Assembly: GCF_000002425.4 (NCBI RefSeq)
Contig: NC_037263.1
Coordinates: 10,881,660-10,945,659, forward strand
Direction: 5' to 3'
DNA length: 64,000 bases
Source: Physcomitrium patens
Lineage: Eukaryota > Streptophyta > Bryopsida > Funariales > Funariaceae
Position 1 is the first letter of the stretch, and the number at the start of each line of letters is the position of its first letter. The translations under genes and the position numbers were made by a program. The notes below the pieces were generated by a model. The model did not search any database. It saw nothing but the letters and a program-made list of their open reading frames with translations, and had not been told where the DNA came from. Positions 1-12,146 of the stretch are shown one piece after another.

Positions 1-1287
1 TATATTATAATTAGCTGTGGTGTTTCGTTGGTGCCTAGGTTAATAGATTGATACATAGGATTTTCAACAATCTCTGATTTAATTATCTTCTCCTGATCTG
101 AATATCTTATATTATTCGACTCATAGGAACCACCTAATTCTGGTTCTAATATGCTGACTCTATTGACTACGGAATTGTTCATCCATTCGGCAATAGCATA
201 ATCCGAGTTAGTCGCATCGTCCTGATGCACTAAATATTCATCGAGACTTCTACATTGGTAGACTTCTGCCTTTGCTGTTGAAGTATTTTGTCCTACCTCA
301 AATTGCGGTGAACCTATAGTATCATCATCTTCCTCAATCGATTGACTCTTGTTGTCCGATTTAAATTCTGATTCTGACAATTGAGATTTTTCAGGATATT
401 GTATCGGGTACATCTGTAGAACAATCTGGTCTCGGCCTTTTCCAATTGTCAATATGCCTCGGCCCCAATCGTTTTTAGCTTTGGCTTGATAAAGCCAAGG
501 TCTACCAAATAAAATGGGATATGATAATGTAGAACTTTGTAATAAAAATACAATATAATTGATTTTGTATGTCAATCCCTCGATTACAGTGGCAATATTT
601 CGTAAGATTCCCATTGGCTTTATCCAACTATGATTTGCCATTCGCAAGACCAATGTCGTAGGTAGCAATTGCTTTAGATCCAAGTCCTCCATTATATTTG
701 CATTCATTAAATTTACACTAGAGCCACCATTGACTTGTATCCCTAGAATTAAAACGCCATCGATTGATACATTGACTGTTGGTGCTCCCGGATCTGGGTT
801 TAAGCTAACTTCATGAATTTCTTTAGTGTAGGATCTTTGTCGTATTAATGCTGAATTTAATGTAAATCAACATTTCGGTGCTACAGCCAAAAGTTGCTTC
901 ATTGTAATTGAAGGCTGAATAACATCCAAATCCTTCAGAATGTCGTAGGGTTCCATATTGAGAGTAATTCCCAATGCTCTTTTGCATTTCATTGGTTTCA
1001 ATTTTACTCCATGAGGTAAGATATTCTTCCGCCCTAGACTCAGAATTGGAACAACAACGGGGGCTTCCTTGGAATTCCTGCCCTCGAGAGGATCTTTCAA
1101 TGGATAGGACGTTTCTTGAAACTACTTGGAATAGAATTGAAGCCTCTGCAATTGAGACCTTATTGGATTCTACCATCGAGTCAAGTTTCATACTGGGTAC
1201 GAAGCCCGTAATAGGACCTCGATTGAATGGTCCTAAAAAATTGGCATGTAGAACTGAATTGGATTCCTCAATCTGTTGAGGTCTCAA
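1..1287 (-). pseudogene. Retropepsin-like protease region of element C (partial)
   Basis: Codons run open from 866 to the left edge on the minus strand (about 288 codons), preceded by an in-frame TGA at 867-869 and by about 77 more codons of the same protein. The active-site region reads VNGGSSVNLM, where the family normally has DG or DS: the catalytic Asp is Asn here (AAT for GAT). About 80 residues on, YPILFGRPW followed by a GRGILTIGKG-like stretch is the usual second half of plant Ty3 protease domains. A long acidic, unrecognised tail follows. Given the Asp loss and the stop, it is probably inactive. Confidence 0.75.
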
Positions 1288-1299
1288 TATTGGGATACA

Positions 1300-2365
1300 T
1301 TATAATACTGATATTGGTTCGTTTAGCCCCATGGACGGTGTTACTTGCTCTCCTGTAATTAGTTCATCCATGTCCTGAATTGGATTCTTATCTTTTTGTT
1401 GGCCTTTGGTAAGCATTGCGTTCACCATCTTGACACGATGTACTGGTGAGTCTCGTTGAACAGGGCCTTTTTCTTCCATCACTTGGCTTATTTGCATTTG
1501 GTGGTCCCGGTTATTATAATTAAAGGACGCACTGCATTGCTGATAAGTGTGACCAGACTTCTTACAATTTCCGTTATATTGGAGCATAGTCACCACTGGC
1601 CCTTAGATTAGGACATTCACTCGTATAATGTCCAATTTGTCTGCAATGATAGAAACGAAGTGGTCTCCTGCCAACTCCTTCAAGGATAATGGGTGTCTCT
1701 ACTAGTATATAACGGCTAGGTCTGTTCCATGTCTGATGAGTAAAGGATCCTGATTGATCCACTGTTACTGTAGACTCTGACATTGGCTTCGTCATGGGTA
1801 GATATTAATGGTAACCTGGTTGGTTTATTCCCAATCTGTGAATATTGGATACACTTTCTTGGTGAAATTTAGAGTTTAGAAAATTTGAATAATTCATGTT
1901 TTGTTTATTCACTCGATTTCCACTCCAACCAAACCTATTATTTGTTTGTACTTGATTGACATCCCATGAAGTTGGTTGAGTCATTATCTGGTTATTGAGT
2001 TGTTGTTGCTTCCGTAAATTCCAACAGTTGGTGGTAATATGCTTGCCCCCGCAAAAGATACATTGTATAGTCATTTCGGGTAGTGAATGATATTCTGTTA
2101 CTAAATGACCTTACCCCTTACAATTACTGCATCAGACATTAGAATGCATATTGGTTGGTTTATGCCTTTTTTCTTTATTCTTGGCCAGATTCACAGCCAA
2201 TTCATCAATTTTTTTTGTCAATATTAACAGCAATGACTCATTGGGATCCCTTGATACCAATGTATTTGACAATTCCTTCATAGGTATTAGTTTTTGATAC
2301 ATGGAATAAGGCACATACAGGCGTAATGATGATGGTGGTACACCTTGCAATGGAACGGCATCCAC
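1300..2365 (-). pseudogene. Gag C-terminal region with a series of zinc knuckles (element C)
   Basis: Several overlapping open stretches on the minus strand carry CCHC-type nucleocapsid motifs. In sense order: CSNCKG-stop-GHLVTEY near 2095-2115 (last Cys now Tyr), CIFCGGKHITTNC near 2030-2065 (one residue shorter than canonical), FYHCRQIGHYTSEC near 1620-1660 (first Cys now Phe), and NGNCKKSGHTYQQC near 1535-1580 (first Cys missing). Zinc knuckles bind the element's RNA during packaging. Four in a row is more than the one or two usual in plant Ty3 gag. Only one is intact, and frameshifts separate them. Confidence 0.65.
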
Positions 2366-2635
2366 TATTCCCTATGGAATTATACCATAATCATTCCTTC
2401 TTAGATAACTTTCTAATGCGTCATTTCAATTTGTCATTTGATAACCTCCTTGAGATGGAATCATCGTGGCTCCAACTGTTAAGTTTTGGTCATAGTGACA
2501 TTCCTCCCATACTTTTGCTCGCTCAAGAGATGATGCAATGGTGGCTCATTGGGCCTCTTTTACAAACATCTTCAATTCTGGTGGGTGTAGTCCATTAACC
2601 AATATGGACAACACAAATGATTCTGGCATTTGGTA

Positions 2636-3421
2636 ATTTGGCCATTTTCAAAGTATATCCACTACATGACCATAATATGATTGTATTGCTTCCCCTGGTA
2701 CCATTCTACTGTTCATTAATTTTTTTCTAAGACGTTCTTCAAAACCAATTGGTCGAAAATGGACTAAAAATATATTTTTCAATACCTCCCAATTGATAAA
2801 TTGTCCCAAAGGTTGTCGGTTATACCATTCAAATATTGTATCTTTCAATGTAATTGGCAGCCATTGCAACCAAATATCTTCAGTTTTGCCATTATTAGCT
2901 ATACATGCTGTAAAAAACTGAGATAAATATTGATCGAGATCCGCATCCAAAAATCCTTGAAAAGTAGGTAGTGGCATGACACTAGTCGTACGATCGCCTA
3001 TTGCACCCATTTGTACTCCAATCAGAATGGCTGGTCCTCTTGATGCCTTTGAATTTCTTGCTCTGCTAAACTCCATTTTAAAATAATCTCTGCTTTCTCT
3101 TATTCTAATTTCTAAGCTCTCAGTGCTCCTCGATTTAGTGTTATTTTTTGTAATTAGTTTTATTGGTTGAATTATAGGTGAAAATGTCAGATTTTGAAAT
3201 ACAATATTGTTATCTTTATTGGCGACCAATTTGTGCCAATTTGAAGTGCCACTATTCCTTGTTTCAACGGTACCTCCTACTGAAAAAATATCCAATGGAG
3301 TACCAAATTCTTCTACGCCTCCTTCTATTTCAGTTAACGCCCTCAAGATTTCCACTAGAATGTTAACAAAATTTCCCGCGAGTGTTCTTGGTAGTTTTTC
3401 TATCGGTACATACGACTGCAA
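2636..3421 (-). pseudogene. Retrotransposon gag capsid region (element C)
   Basis: A 257-codon open stretch. The second half matches the plant retrotransposon gag pattern: WLPITLKDTIFEWY, then a W-L-F-L-x-H-F segment, then an R-L-x-x-L-M-N-S segment with Q-S-Y near the end. The N-terminal part (IEKLPRTLAGNF...WHKLVAN) is shared with the truncated gag at 26468-26754, which ties this piece to the LTR at 13433-14280. It would form the particle shell. Downstream codons continue toward 2365 in other frames, so the ORF is broken. Confidence 0.8.
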
Positions 3422-3677
3422 AATTAATAGTCTATCTGGTTCTTGATATGTTCGAATGCACCGACAAGCTTACAACTATGGTTTAATCCAATTCTGTTGA
3501 TGCTTTCTTTTAAGATTATGTTCTTGCTCTTTTCTAAGCAAGTTCCTTCCTTGCGCTCTTCCCTATCTTTCTCTCAATTGATTTATTTTCCTCGATGCAA
3601 TGCTCTTGTTCTTATTAACTATAATTTTGCTTCAAATACTACTAAAATCGTCTTCCATTGCCAATTTTCTCACATGT
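3422..3677 (-). other. Leader of element C, left half
   Basis: Noncoding 5' leader of element C, interrupted at 3677 by insertion of element B. It aligns by eye with the leader left of the PBS at 26760-26985. No gene seen. Confidence 0.55.
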
Positions 3678-4884
3678 TGTCGAATTACGTGCTTTCCTAC
3701 TCGAGAACGTGCCGGGCGTCTGGCTATAGAAGGTAGTATGGAGATTCACCAATAGTCAAGTAGTCTATCAGTTTTTGACTGTTAGAATATAAACGACTAC
3801 AAGAATACACCATAAATCTATACGGATGCCCTTTGACTGCTCGCCGAAGTCCTTTTTGTCTCGGCCAGTAGGTCTCTAGACGTTACAGAGAACCCCGAAT
3901 AATCCAAACTGCTAATCTTCGATACCGCTTTATATTCACGATCTTGTAATCACTGATTGTCTCGTTAGATTAACCCAATAAATTTCATTCACTCTGCATA
4001 CTCAATCCTATAGACACCCTTTTAATTCTTCATCACAGACGTAACTCAATTTCACAAAAAAGTGAAGAGTAATCACATCCACTTCATTAAAATCCCGATT
4101 CACCAGTACAACACTGACTTCAGCAACGATTGCCTCAGTCTTCCCAAAACCCTATGAAGAAAAAAAAATCCCAATTCCTTGTCTTTTTTTCCGTCTTGAA
4201 GCATGAAGCTAGCTCTCCGACCCTTCTTCTCCCAAAAAACCTTATTCTCTCTCCTTTTCATTTCTTAACCTATCCTCTCTTTTAACCCTAATTCTCTCCC
4301 CCTTTCAAACCCTAGCCTCTGAATTTCTTCAATCTTCCGTCTTGGATCCAGAATTGGGTCCCGCTGTTAGAGCTTTCTCCTCCGTTTTTACCTTCAAGAA
4401 ATCCTTTTACTGAAAGGACGTTTCCGGAACGGCACAAAGGACAGAACAGCCTGAAACGGAATCAAAGCCCCGTAATCTGGATCACATTGAGTCGCCCGAC
4501 CAATTCAGGTCTCATATTGGATAAGAGGCCCGTATTAATTCCTGAATGTTCCCGCAATTGGACCGCATTGGGTTGCCCAACCAAGTCAGGTCTCATATTG
4601 GGTAAGAGGACCTGGATTGGATGTCTTGAAATTGGATCCAATTAGCTCTTAGAACCAAGCTCACGCGTCGTTGAATTGGTCCTTTCCCTTTTTGCGCACT
4701 CCCGTTATTGGAATAGAACGGAGCATTTTAGTATGCCCTGGTTGACTGTAACCGGGTGACTTACCCTCACCTCTCAATATTTACACTGGAATTGGTCGTT
4801 GCTCCCAATATTCGAGATAACTGAACATTAATAAACTTCCTCTTTCTTTATATTTTCACAATATACTCGTATTATAACACGACA
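3678..4884 (-). repeat. LTR1, 3' LTR of outer element B
   Basis: 1207 bp, starting TGTCGAATTACG and ending ACACGACA in plus orientation (inverted TGTCG/CGACA termini). The PPT lies on its right, as expected for the 3' LTR of a minus-strand element. The best match is LTR3. Confidence 0.9.
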
Positions 4885-4915
4885 TCCACCCCCTCTGAAC
4901 CTGTGCATCCTTCGG
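4885..4915 (-). promoter_or_regulatory. Polypurine tract of outer element B
   Basis: On the minus strand a purine-rich GAGGGGGTGGA abuts the LTR1 terminus TGTCG. This is the plus-strand DNA priming site of reverse transcription. Only 31 bp remain before LTR2 begins. Confidence 0.8.
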
Positions 4916-6247
4916 TGTCGTATTACGTGCTTTTCTGCTCGAGAACGTGTCGGTCATCAGGCTGTAGAAGGTAGTATGGAGATTCGCCAATAGTCAAGCA
5001 GTCTATTAGTTTTTGACTCTTAAAATATAAATGAATGCAAGAATATATTGTAAATCTATACGGATGCCCTTCGACTGCTCGCCGAAGTCCTTTTTGTCCC
5101 GACCGGTAGGTCTCTAGATGTTACAGAGAACCCCGAACAACCCAAATTGTTAATCTTCGATACCGCTTTGTACTTACGATCTTGTATCCACTGACTGTCT
5201 TGTTAGATTAACCCAATAAATTTCATTCACTCCGCATATTCAATCCTATAGATATCCTTTTAACTCTTCATCACAGACGTAACTCGATTTCACAAAATAG
5301 TCAAGAGTGATCAAACCCACTTCATTAAAAATCCCGATTCACCATTACAACACTGACTTCAGCAACGATTGCCTCAGTCTTTCTAAAATCCTATGAAGAA
5401 AAAAAACCCAATTCTCTGTCTTCTTTGTCCGCCCGAAGCATGAAGCTAGCTCTCCCTCGATCTTCAAAAAAAAAAATCCCTCCCAAAAACTTATTCTACC
5501 CCTAACCTTATCCTCTGAATTTCTTCAATCTTCCATCTTGGATTCGGAATTGGCTCCCATCGTCAGAGCTTAGATCCAAAATTGGCTCTCGCCGTCAAAG
5601 CTTTGTCCTCCGTTTTTACCTTTAAGAGACCCATTTACCAAAAACAACGTTCCTTGAAATGGCACAAAGAATAGGACAGCCTAAAACAGAATCGAAACCC
5701 CGTACTCGGGTCCACATTGAGTCGCCCGACCAATTCAGGTCTCATATTGGGTAAGATGCCCGTAGTAACCTGGATGTTCATATAATTGGATCAAATTGGT
5801 CCTCGCGTCAGATTGGCTAAGAGGCCCGTAGTAAGACCTAGATGTTCCCGTAATTAGATCAAATTAGTCCTTCGCATCAGACTAGTTGAGGCCCGTAGTA
5901 AGACCTGGATATTCCCGTAATTAGACTGCATTAGATTGCCCGACCAATGCAGGTCTCATATTAGATAAGAGGACCTGGATTGGATTCTTGAAATTGGATC
6001 CAATTGGCTCTTCGAACCAAGCTCATCCGTTGTGTGAATTGGTCCTTTTTCTTCCTGCTGACTCCCGTTATTGGAATCAAACGAAGTATTTGAGTATGCC
6101 CCGGCTGACTATAATGGGGTGACTGAACCTGGCCACTCAGTATTTGCACTGGAGTTGGTCGTTGCTCCCAATATTCGAGATAACTGAACATTAATAAAAG
6201 CCCCCTTTCTTCATATTTTCACGGTATACTCGTTTTACAACACGACA
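4916..6247 (-). repeat. LTR2, different subfamily, inside element B
   Basis: 1332 bp with TGTCG/CGACA termini. It lacks the T/C-rich block shared by LTR1 and LTR3, and instead carries a duplicated unit (around 5540-5605: AGAGCTTAGATCC...) like the one in solo LTR D (15430-15520). It is therefore closer to D than to its neighbours. Confidence 0.85.
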
Positions 6248-6280
6248 TCCATCCCCTCTAAACCTGTGCATCCTCCGGTA
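6248..6280 (-). promoter_or_regulatory. Polypurine tract next to LTR2
   Basis: Minus strand reads TTTAGAGGGGATGGA directly before the LTR2 terminus TGTCG. The same motif precedes LTRs at 38151 and, in variant form, at 22317 and 48355. Confidence 0.85.
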
Positions 6281-7474
6281 TGCACTAATTTACCCAATTG
6301 ATGTTTGATTCAGAATATTTCCTCTATGTCTTTGTCCTGTTCGTCTTCGTCACCTTCATTATCCAAATCACTTTCATCTTCTTGCTACGGAATCTCTATA
6401 CCTTCATTAAGGTCTTCCATATTCATCTCTACGTGTCTTCGTTTAAATATTTTTACTCACTTCCTTGCACTAGGTATTTTCAATTTTGTACCATCTAACT
6501 CCCGTAACGAGTAAGTCGCATTATCATGAACAGTTGTTACCACATATGGTCCAAACCAACGTTTTGAAAATTTTTGCAAAGTACTATGTTGATTATCCAA
6601 ACTATTGTCATAAACAAGTACCTAGTCACCTTCCTCGATTGCTTTTGGTCTCAATCGATGTTGCTTATCGAATCGCACCTTGTTTTGTAACCTTGCTCTT
6701 TTTAATCTTTCCAATGCTATTTGCACATCTTCCGTTCTTTGCTCCAATTGTCGAATCCTAATAGCCAGAAGTTCTTCTCTTATCAATCCATCTTCCCATG
6801 GTAGCATACTCCAAGTAAGTACCTTTTCTTCAATCGGCATAATTGATTTTCGACCTGTCATAAGTTCTACTGGCATATATCCTGTCACCGAACTATGTGT
6901 TGTTCGATCAGCCCATAATACAAATGTTAAAAGTCGTCGCCACTCTTTAACTTTCCCATTACAAGCTTTAATTAATGCTTTCACAATCGATGGGTGACCG
7001 CGTTCGCTTTTTGTATTCCCTTCCCTTCTTTGCATTTAATTCTCCACGATCTGCAATGATTTTTCCTATGCATCCGTAGCGGCAAATGACATCTTCAAGC
7101 AAAAACCTACAAATCCACTCTATAGATTTTGTCCTCAATGCTCTTCCTTCTACTTGATTTGATAAATCTTCACAAGCTAAAACCAAATATCTCATCTGTC
7201 ATAACCCAACCGGCATAATAACCAAATCAACAACCCATTTAAAATGAATAGCCAGAGGACACGTAGGATGAAGACCATCTCGATGTCGGATATTAGAATA
7301 CGATTGACAGATTTCACATGACTCTACAAATAAGAGCACATCTCGATACATATTTTTCCACCAATATCGTTCCTTGAGTTTAGCAAAAGTAGCCCAGATT
7401 CCTCTATGCCCTGCCCACAAACTATCATGAAACTCCTTTAATAATTTTAGTTTTTCTTCCCTTTTGCCTATCAC
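6280..7474 (-). pseudogene. Integrase (element B)
   Basis: In sense order from 7474: an HHCC zinc-binding domain (EFHDSLWAGHRG ... CEICQ), first catalytic Asp in KWVVDLVIMP, second in IIADRGEL, catalytic Glu in KSERGHPSIVKAL, the WADRTTHSSVTGYMP segment typical of this pol type, then the C-terminal GPYVV...RELDGTKLKIP domain and an acidic tail reaching the PPT. The enzyme would insert the cDNA. It is broken: stops near 7196 and 6620, and a deletion with frameshift between the second Asp and the Glu (6968-7035) removes what should be about 20 residues. Confidence 0.85.
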
Positions 7475-7477
7475 TCG

Positions 7478-9724
7478 TCATGGCATCTCAATTCCTTTCT
7501 TCGGTCTCTTCCATAAGAATCCATCTCGAAGTAAAAATCCATATGCTTTTTTTCTTATTTGTTTGAATTTTTCTGTAGACCAATTCCCTTGCTTAGTCAA
7601 GGTATTCAAGTAATGACCAATATCCAATAATTCTCCTTCATAAGATTCTTCAAGAAATAGCTTGTCTTCTTTGTTGAGATTTGATATTGAATAGAATTTC
7701 AATCCGACATCATCAATGTCTTCAACCATTTCGTCCTCCCTCTCGTATCTTATTCGAGATAGCATGTTTGCTACTAAATTGTCCTTGCCAATAATATGCT
7801 TAAATTCTGGATTTAATGACTTAATATAAGCAATCCATCTCATCATTGCAATATCCGGCGTTGAACAGTTAGTAATCATTACAAGCAATGGCAAGCAATC
7901 TGTTTAAATTACTATTACTGCTCCAATCAAATAATCCTTTTGAGCTTTTATAGCCGAAACAACTCTCCAAAGTTCTCTTTTGACTTACGAATATGCACGC
8001 TGACGAATACTTAAAACTTTAGCTCCAAATCGAACCGCAAATCTATTCCCATTTGAATCATCTTGACCCACAACCCATCCAATGGCAATTGGACTAGCGT
8101 CCACAGTAAGAATCACTGGTCTATTACACATAAAATCAACCTTCCTCAATATTGGAGGTGACATCAATAATTTCTTCAATCTTTGCATTGCCTGAATATG
8201 CCTTTCTTGCCATTTAAATCGGTAACCCTTGCATAACAATTCATATAATGGATCAGCTATGTGAGTAAAATGAGGGATGCAGATTCGATAAAATACACAT
8301 GCACCCAAAAACCTGCGAACCTCTGTTAAAGAACCACAATCCTCTTTCATCCTTCCAATTATATCAACTTTAGTCGGATCTGGTTTTCTTCCATAAGATC
8401 CACATAAATGTCCAACAATTACAACCTCTCGTACTCCAAATACGGACTTCATATCCGATAATGTAAGATGAACTTCTCCAAGTCGAGTTAAAATCTTTTC
8501 ACAATCTTGTATATGATCAACAACATATTTGCGACACCCCCTCGTATCTAAAGATTCATCCTTGTCTCCTTCTCTGCACCTTTTTATAGAAACATCATCC
8601 AGAAAAGGCATAGTCTTTTCTGGAATAAAATCTCTCTATACCTTATTCATCCCATTCATCATATGCGCAACTGAATTGGTCGCGCCTTGAGGAAGAGTGC
8701 ACATCCTAACCAATCCAAGTGGTGTCCTCATCGTTGTCATATCTTTACTTCCTTCGGTAAGTTGAAATTGATCATAACCTGAATACAAGTCACCCATTGA
8801 ATAGATCGCCCTTCTAGCAAATGCCTCAGTAAATTCATCCACAATAGGTCCAATTCTTGCATTCCTGACAGTTACTGCATTCACCGGTTGCATATCTTGA
8901 ATAAACCGTAGTGACCCATTCTTCTTAGGTATCGTAAACCATCGACTAGAATACGGCGCAAATGAAGGTTCCAATATTTTCATCTTTATCTTTTCTTTTA
9001 ATAGTACAACTAATTTACGTAAATGTGCCCATGGTACTGGAATCGATCTTAGATTCCAAGGTACATGTGGTATAGTGAAGATAACCATAGGTGTTATAAT
9101 ATTCGGATTCACACACCTAATTTCATGAGATTCGAAAGCAAACAATCTACCTTGTTTAGCCAACATCTTTTTGAAGCAAGTAATTTCATTCGGCAATAAA
9201 GAACCATCAGAACCAATCTTCAATTCTTCAAAAGTCTCTTTAGTAAACTGATGTCCAATATTCATTGGATCTCTTAAACTTTCTTCTTTTGATGCTTCTC
9301 CCATTTGTTCTTTAGAATCTTCTGGTAATGGTCCGGCAATAGGCTTTACCTTCCTATCTGCCATTTTATATCTCGTCTCTACAGTGACTTCTGGTGCTTC
9401 AAAAGATTCAAGTATGGTATAAACCTCTCTTGAATGAATCTCAACAATCTTATCATTATCCCCTAATCCAATAGATGTAATCAATTCCAATGAATCTTCC
9501 AGTCCATTTTCTTCATAAACACCTAAAATCCTCTCATCATCTTACAATGTACCTAACTTGCGTAATTGTCCATCAATATCATTTATTCTTTTTCTTTCTT
9601 TTCTTTTAAAATCATCAACTTTCTTATACATAATATTTCCATTCTCCAAAATACCAATAAAACTCACATCAAAGGCACCTTCATCTCGCGAGAGTACCTC
9701 CTCTTTTATACCTCCATAATCTCG
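7478..9724 (-). pseudogene. Reverse transcriptase-RNase H (element B)
   Basis: RT in sense order: WFTIPKKNGSLRFIQDMQPV near 8920, GDLYSGYDQFQL, MRTPLGLVRM and LPQGATNS near 8700, then MPFLDD (catalytic FLDD, near 8600). After a connection region comes RNase H with LTVDASPIAIGW near 8100, a TDCLP segment near 7900, and PDIAMMRWIAYIKSLNPEFKHI ending with DNLVANMLSR near 7780. In-frame stops at 9543, 8636, 7985 and about 7898 break it; several look like CAA-to-TAA changes. A 40-codon N-terminal extension lies in the frame -1 to the upstream protease. Confidence 0.88.
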
Positions 9725-9726
9725 CT

Positions 9727-9762
9727 TTACAGTGGTACCTCCCCAAAATCCTTAAATCCTTC
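9727..9762 (-). promoter_or_regulatory. Candidate -1 frameshift site, protease to pol (element B)
   Basis: The gag-protease frame ends at VPL-TAA (9727-9729). The RT frame is -1 relative to it and is open from about 9755. A GATTTT (9745-9750 on the plus strand as aaaatc) in the overlap would allow a P-site TTT codon to slip back one base. No canonical X-XXY-YYZ heptamer was found. The same arrangement occurs in element M at 36312-36335. Confidence 0.45.
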
Positions 9763-12099
9763 AACAATCTTTGGCAATGGTTTTTCCCTCAACCTATCTT
9801 GATTCCGTTCATGGTTAGGAGGTACTGTTAGAAATTGTACAGCTTTCATCCCATCCTCGCTACGTACCCTCACATAAGTAGAACCATCATCAAGTACTTT
9901 TGTTTCCATCCGTATTGCTGTAATATAAGGTTGTCCTAAAATCAATGGATAAGACGTTGTATCTTGAACAAAGAAATGTTGTTCCGTCGCAACATCCTCA
10001 ATCTGAATTTTGATATCTAGACAAGCTCCATATAATTCGCCCTGTGTGTTATTAGCTGCTCGAATTGTCCATCCATCTTCCATATCAATTGGCCATTTTT
10101 GCTTCTTATAAAGATCTTTAGACATGAGATTTATTTCAGAACCATGGTCGACTAAAGCAACTATTGGTTCTTTTATATCTCTTACTTTCTCCAATACCTC
10201 AGTAGTTGCCCTTGCCCAATGCTTTTGAGTATAATGGCTCAAAGTTTCTATTTTCTTATCACTAGAATCTTCGAAACGTACTCGTTGATTATATCCATTC
10301 TTTTCATTTGTTGGTTGCTTGTAACCAATATCAACTTCTTCTTCATCTCTATATATTCTTGCATCAATAGCATGACTCATTCCAGTTTCGCCCATTAATT
10401 GCCTCTTTCGCTTAATGCTGTCAATGATAACATCATGAAACTCCTTCTTTGCAATTCCCAAGACTTCTTTCAATGTGAATTCCACCTTAGCGTTTAATAT
10501 ACGTTCTTCCAACACCCCTTTCAAATTTGTTGCCGCTTCAATGTCAGAAAGTAGCTTATAAGCAATTGATTTGTCTTCATCTTTTGTCTCCCTTATTTTT
10601 TCTCCCAATGATGTTGAGATATCCTTTACAGGCAATTCTTGTGAAGCTGCCTCCCGAGCCTTGTCTCCTCGAGTTTGCCTCTTAGAAGAATTTCCTTCTC
10701 TAGTATCATCAAAATTTCCTCGTCTCTTTTCTTCCATCAAAGCTTCATGTTGGCTCTTAGCAATATATGCATGAACTGAAAGAGACTCAATAGGATCCTC
10801 CCAACCTGTTCTTTTTCGTATTGTAGCTGCAGTTCTCAATAACGCTTCTCGAGGTAATTTCCCTTCTTGCATTGTAGAAACTGCAGAAGCCCAAAACTCA
10901 CTAGTTTCTATACTTCCACCAATTTCATCATCTACTCTAGCACCATAACTTGCACTTTCTTGTGTTGCTGTTTCATGCTCTTTTAGGTAATCTTGAACCA
11001 ATGCTTTCATTCCTCCCTTGCCAAAATTGGTTTGAAGAAGATCCTCCCTATCTTTTAATGCTATCTTCTCATCTTTCTAGCAAATAATTCCTTGCCATAT
11101 CATATTATTAAATTCATTGCAATCTTTCCTAGTGTGTGAAGCGTCATCACACCAAATGCATCTTTGTACATATCCTTGTTTTGAAATATTCTTCAAATTA
11201 TTTATAGAAGTATTCTCTTCAAGTCTTGCCAATTTGATTTGAAGATCTCGCATTCCTCGTATAATTTCTTCCATTCCCATATTTGCTTTCTTTGATAAGG
11301 ATGTCAAAAGTTGAACTGTAGGCATTTTCTGAGGTGTTGTACGTACTAGAGCTTTGGGTGCTTGTACTGTTTTCGGAATATTGCTCGTATCCTTCCTCCT
11401 TTCTTTTTTTGTAAGCAATCCCATTGTATCTTCAACGTTCTTCCACTTTGTTGTCAATCCTTCATCTTCTTCTTTGTCTGCAAGAAAGAGTTCCAATTTC
11501 CCTTACAATTCTCCATCAGCAGTTTGAAGAAATAGATCAACTTTGCTCGGCTCCAATGTCAATTTTTCTACCTTCGATAATTGAGAGTACTGCCTCTCAA
11601 ATTCCCTTAGTAGCTCTGTTGCTTGCAAATTCTTATTAGGCCGTTCAATCCATTCCAAAAACAACTTCTTAGTAACGCGATCAACATCTTCCAAGAAATA
11701 TTCGTCTTTCAATGCATGTGAAAAAACCTCCCACGAAATTCCATAACGATCCGTAATCGATGTAATGTGGTCTCTTATCTCCGGTATCATGGCAAGTCCA
11801 AGTAGTTCAACCATTTTCTTCTCTGAAACCCGATTTAATTCCATATCACGAATATAACATCTTGAATACCTTGAAATATTCCTTCCACCAAATTGATCAA
11901 TTTTATTGACCACTGCTTGCAATGCTTTGGTTGCCAAAGCTTCCTCTCAATCATTACTTTGCTATTGTTGCATTGATAATGAGAAGGCTTGAAACATATT
12001 AGAAATAGACGGATCCATGTGCATACCCTGTCCTTTAGAAGAATCCCTACCAGAAACTCCTCCCAGAAATCCTTCAAAATTTTTATTTTTATTTTCCAT
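9727..12099 (-). pseudogene. Gag-protease polyprotein (element B)
   Basis: One continuous frame from an ATG at 12097-12099 to TAA at 9727-9729, interrupted by stops (two near 11945-11960, one at 11503, one at 11077). The capsid part carries MATKALQ and LEDVDRVTKKLFLEW, the nucleocapsid has one CCHC knuckle CIWCDDASHTRKDC (near 11110-11155), and the C-terminal part has a retropepsin-like ALVDHGSEINLMS (near 10140) with SYPLILGQPY downstream. The element M copy (34107-36335) matches throughout, and comparison shows the 11503 stop replacing Gln and the 11077 stop replacing Trp. Confidence 0.88.
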
Positions 12100-12146
12100 A
12101 AAATAAAATAAAATCAAGCAAAATCCAATACCTTCCACCTCAATCT

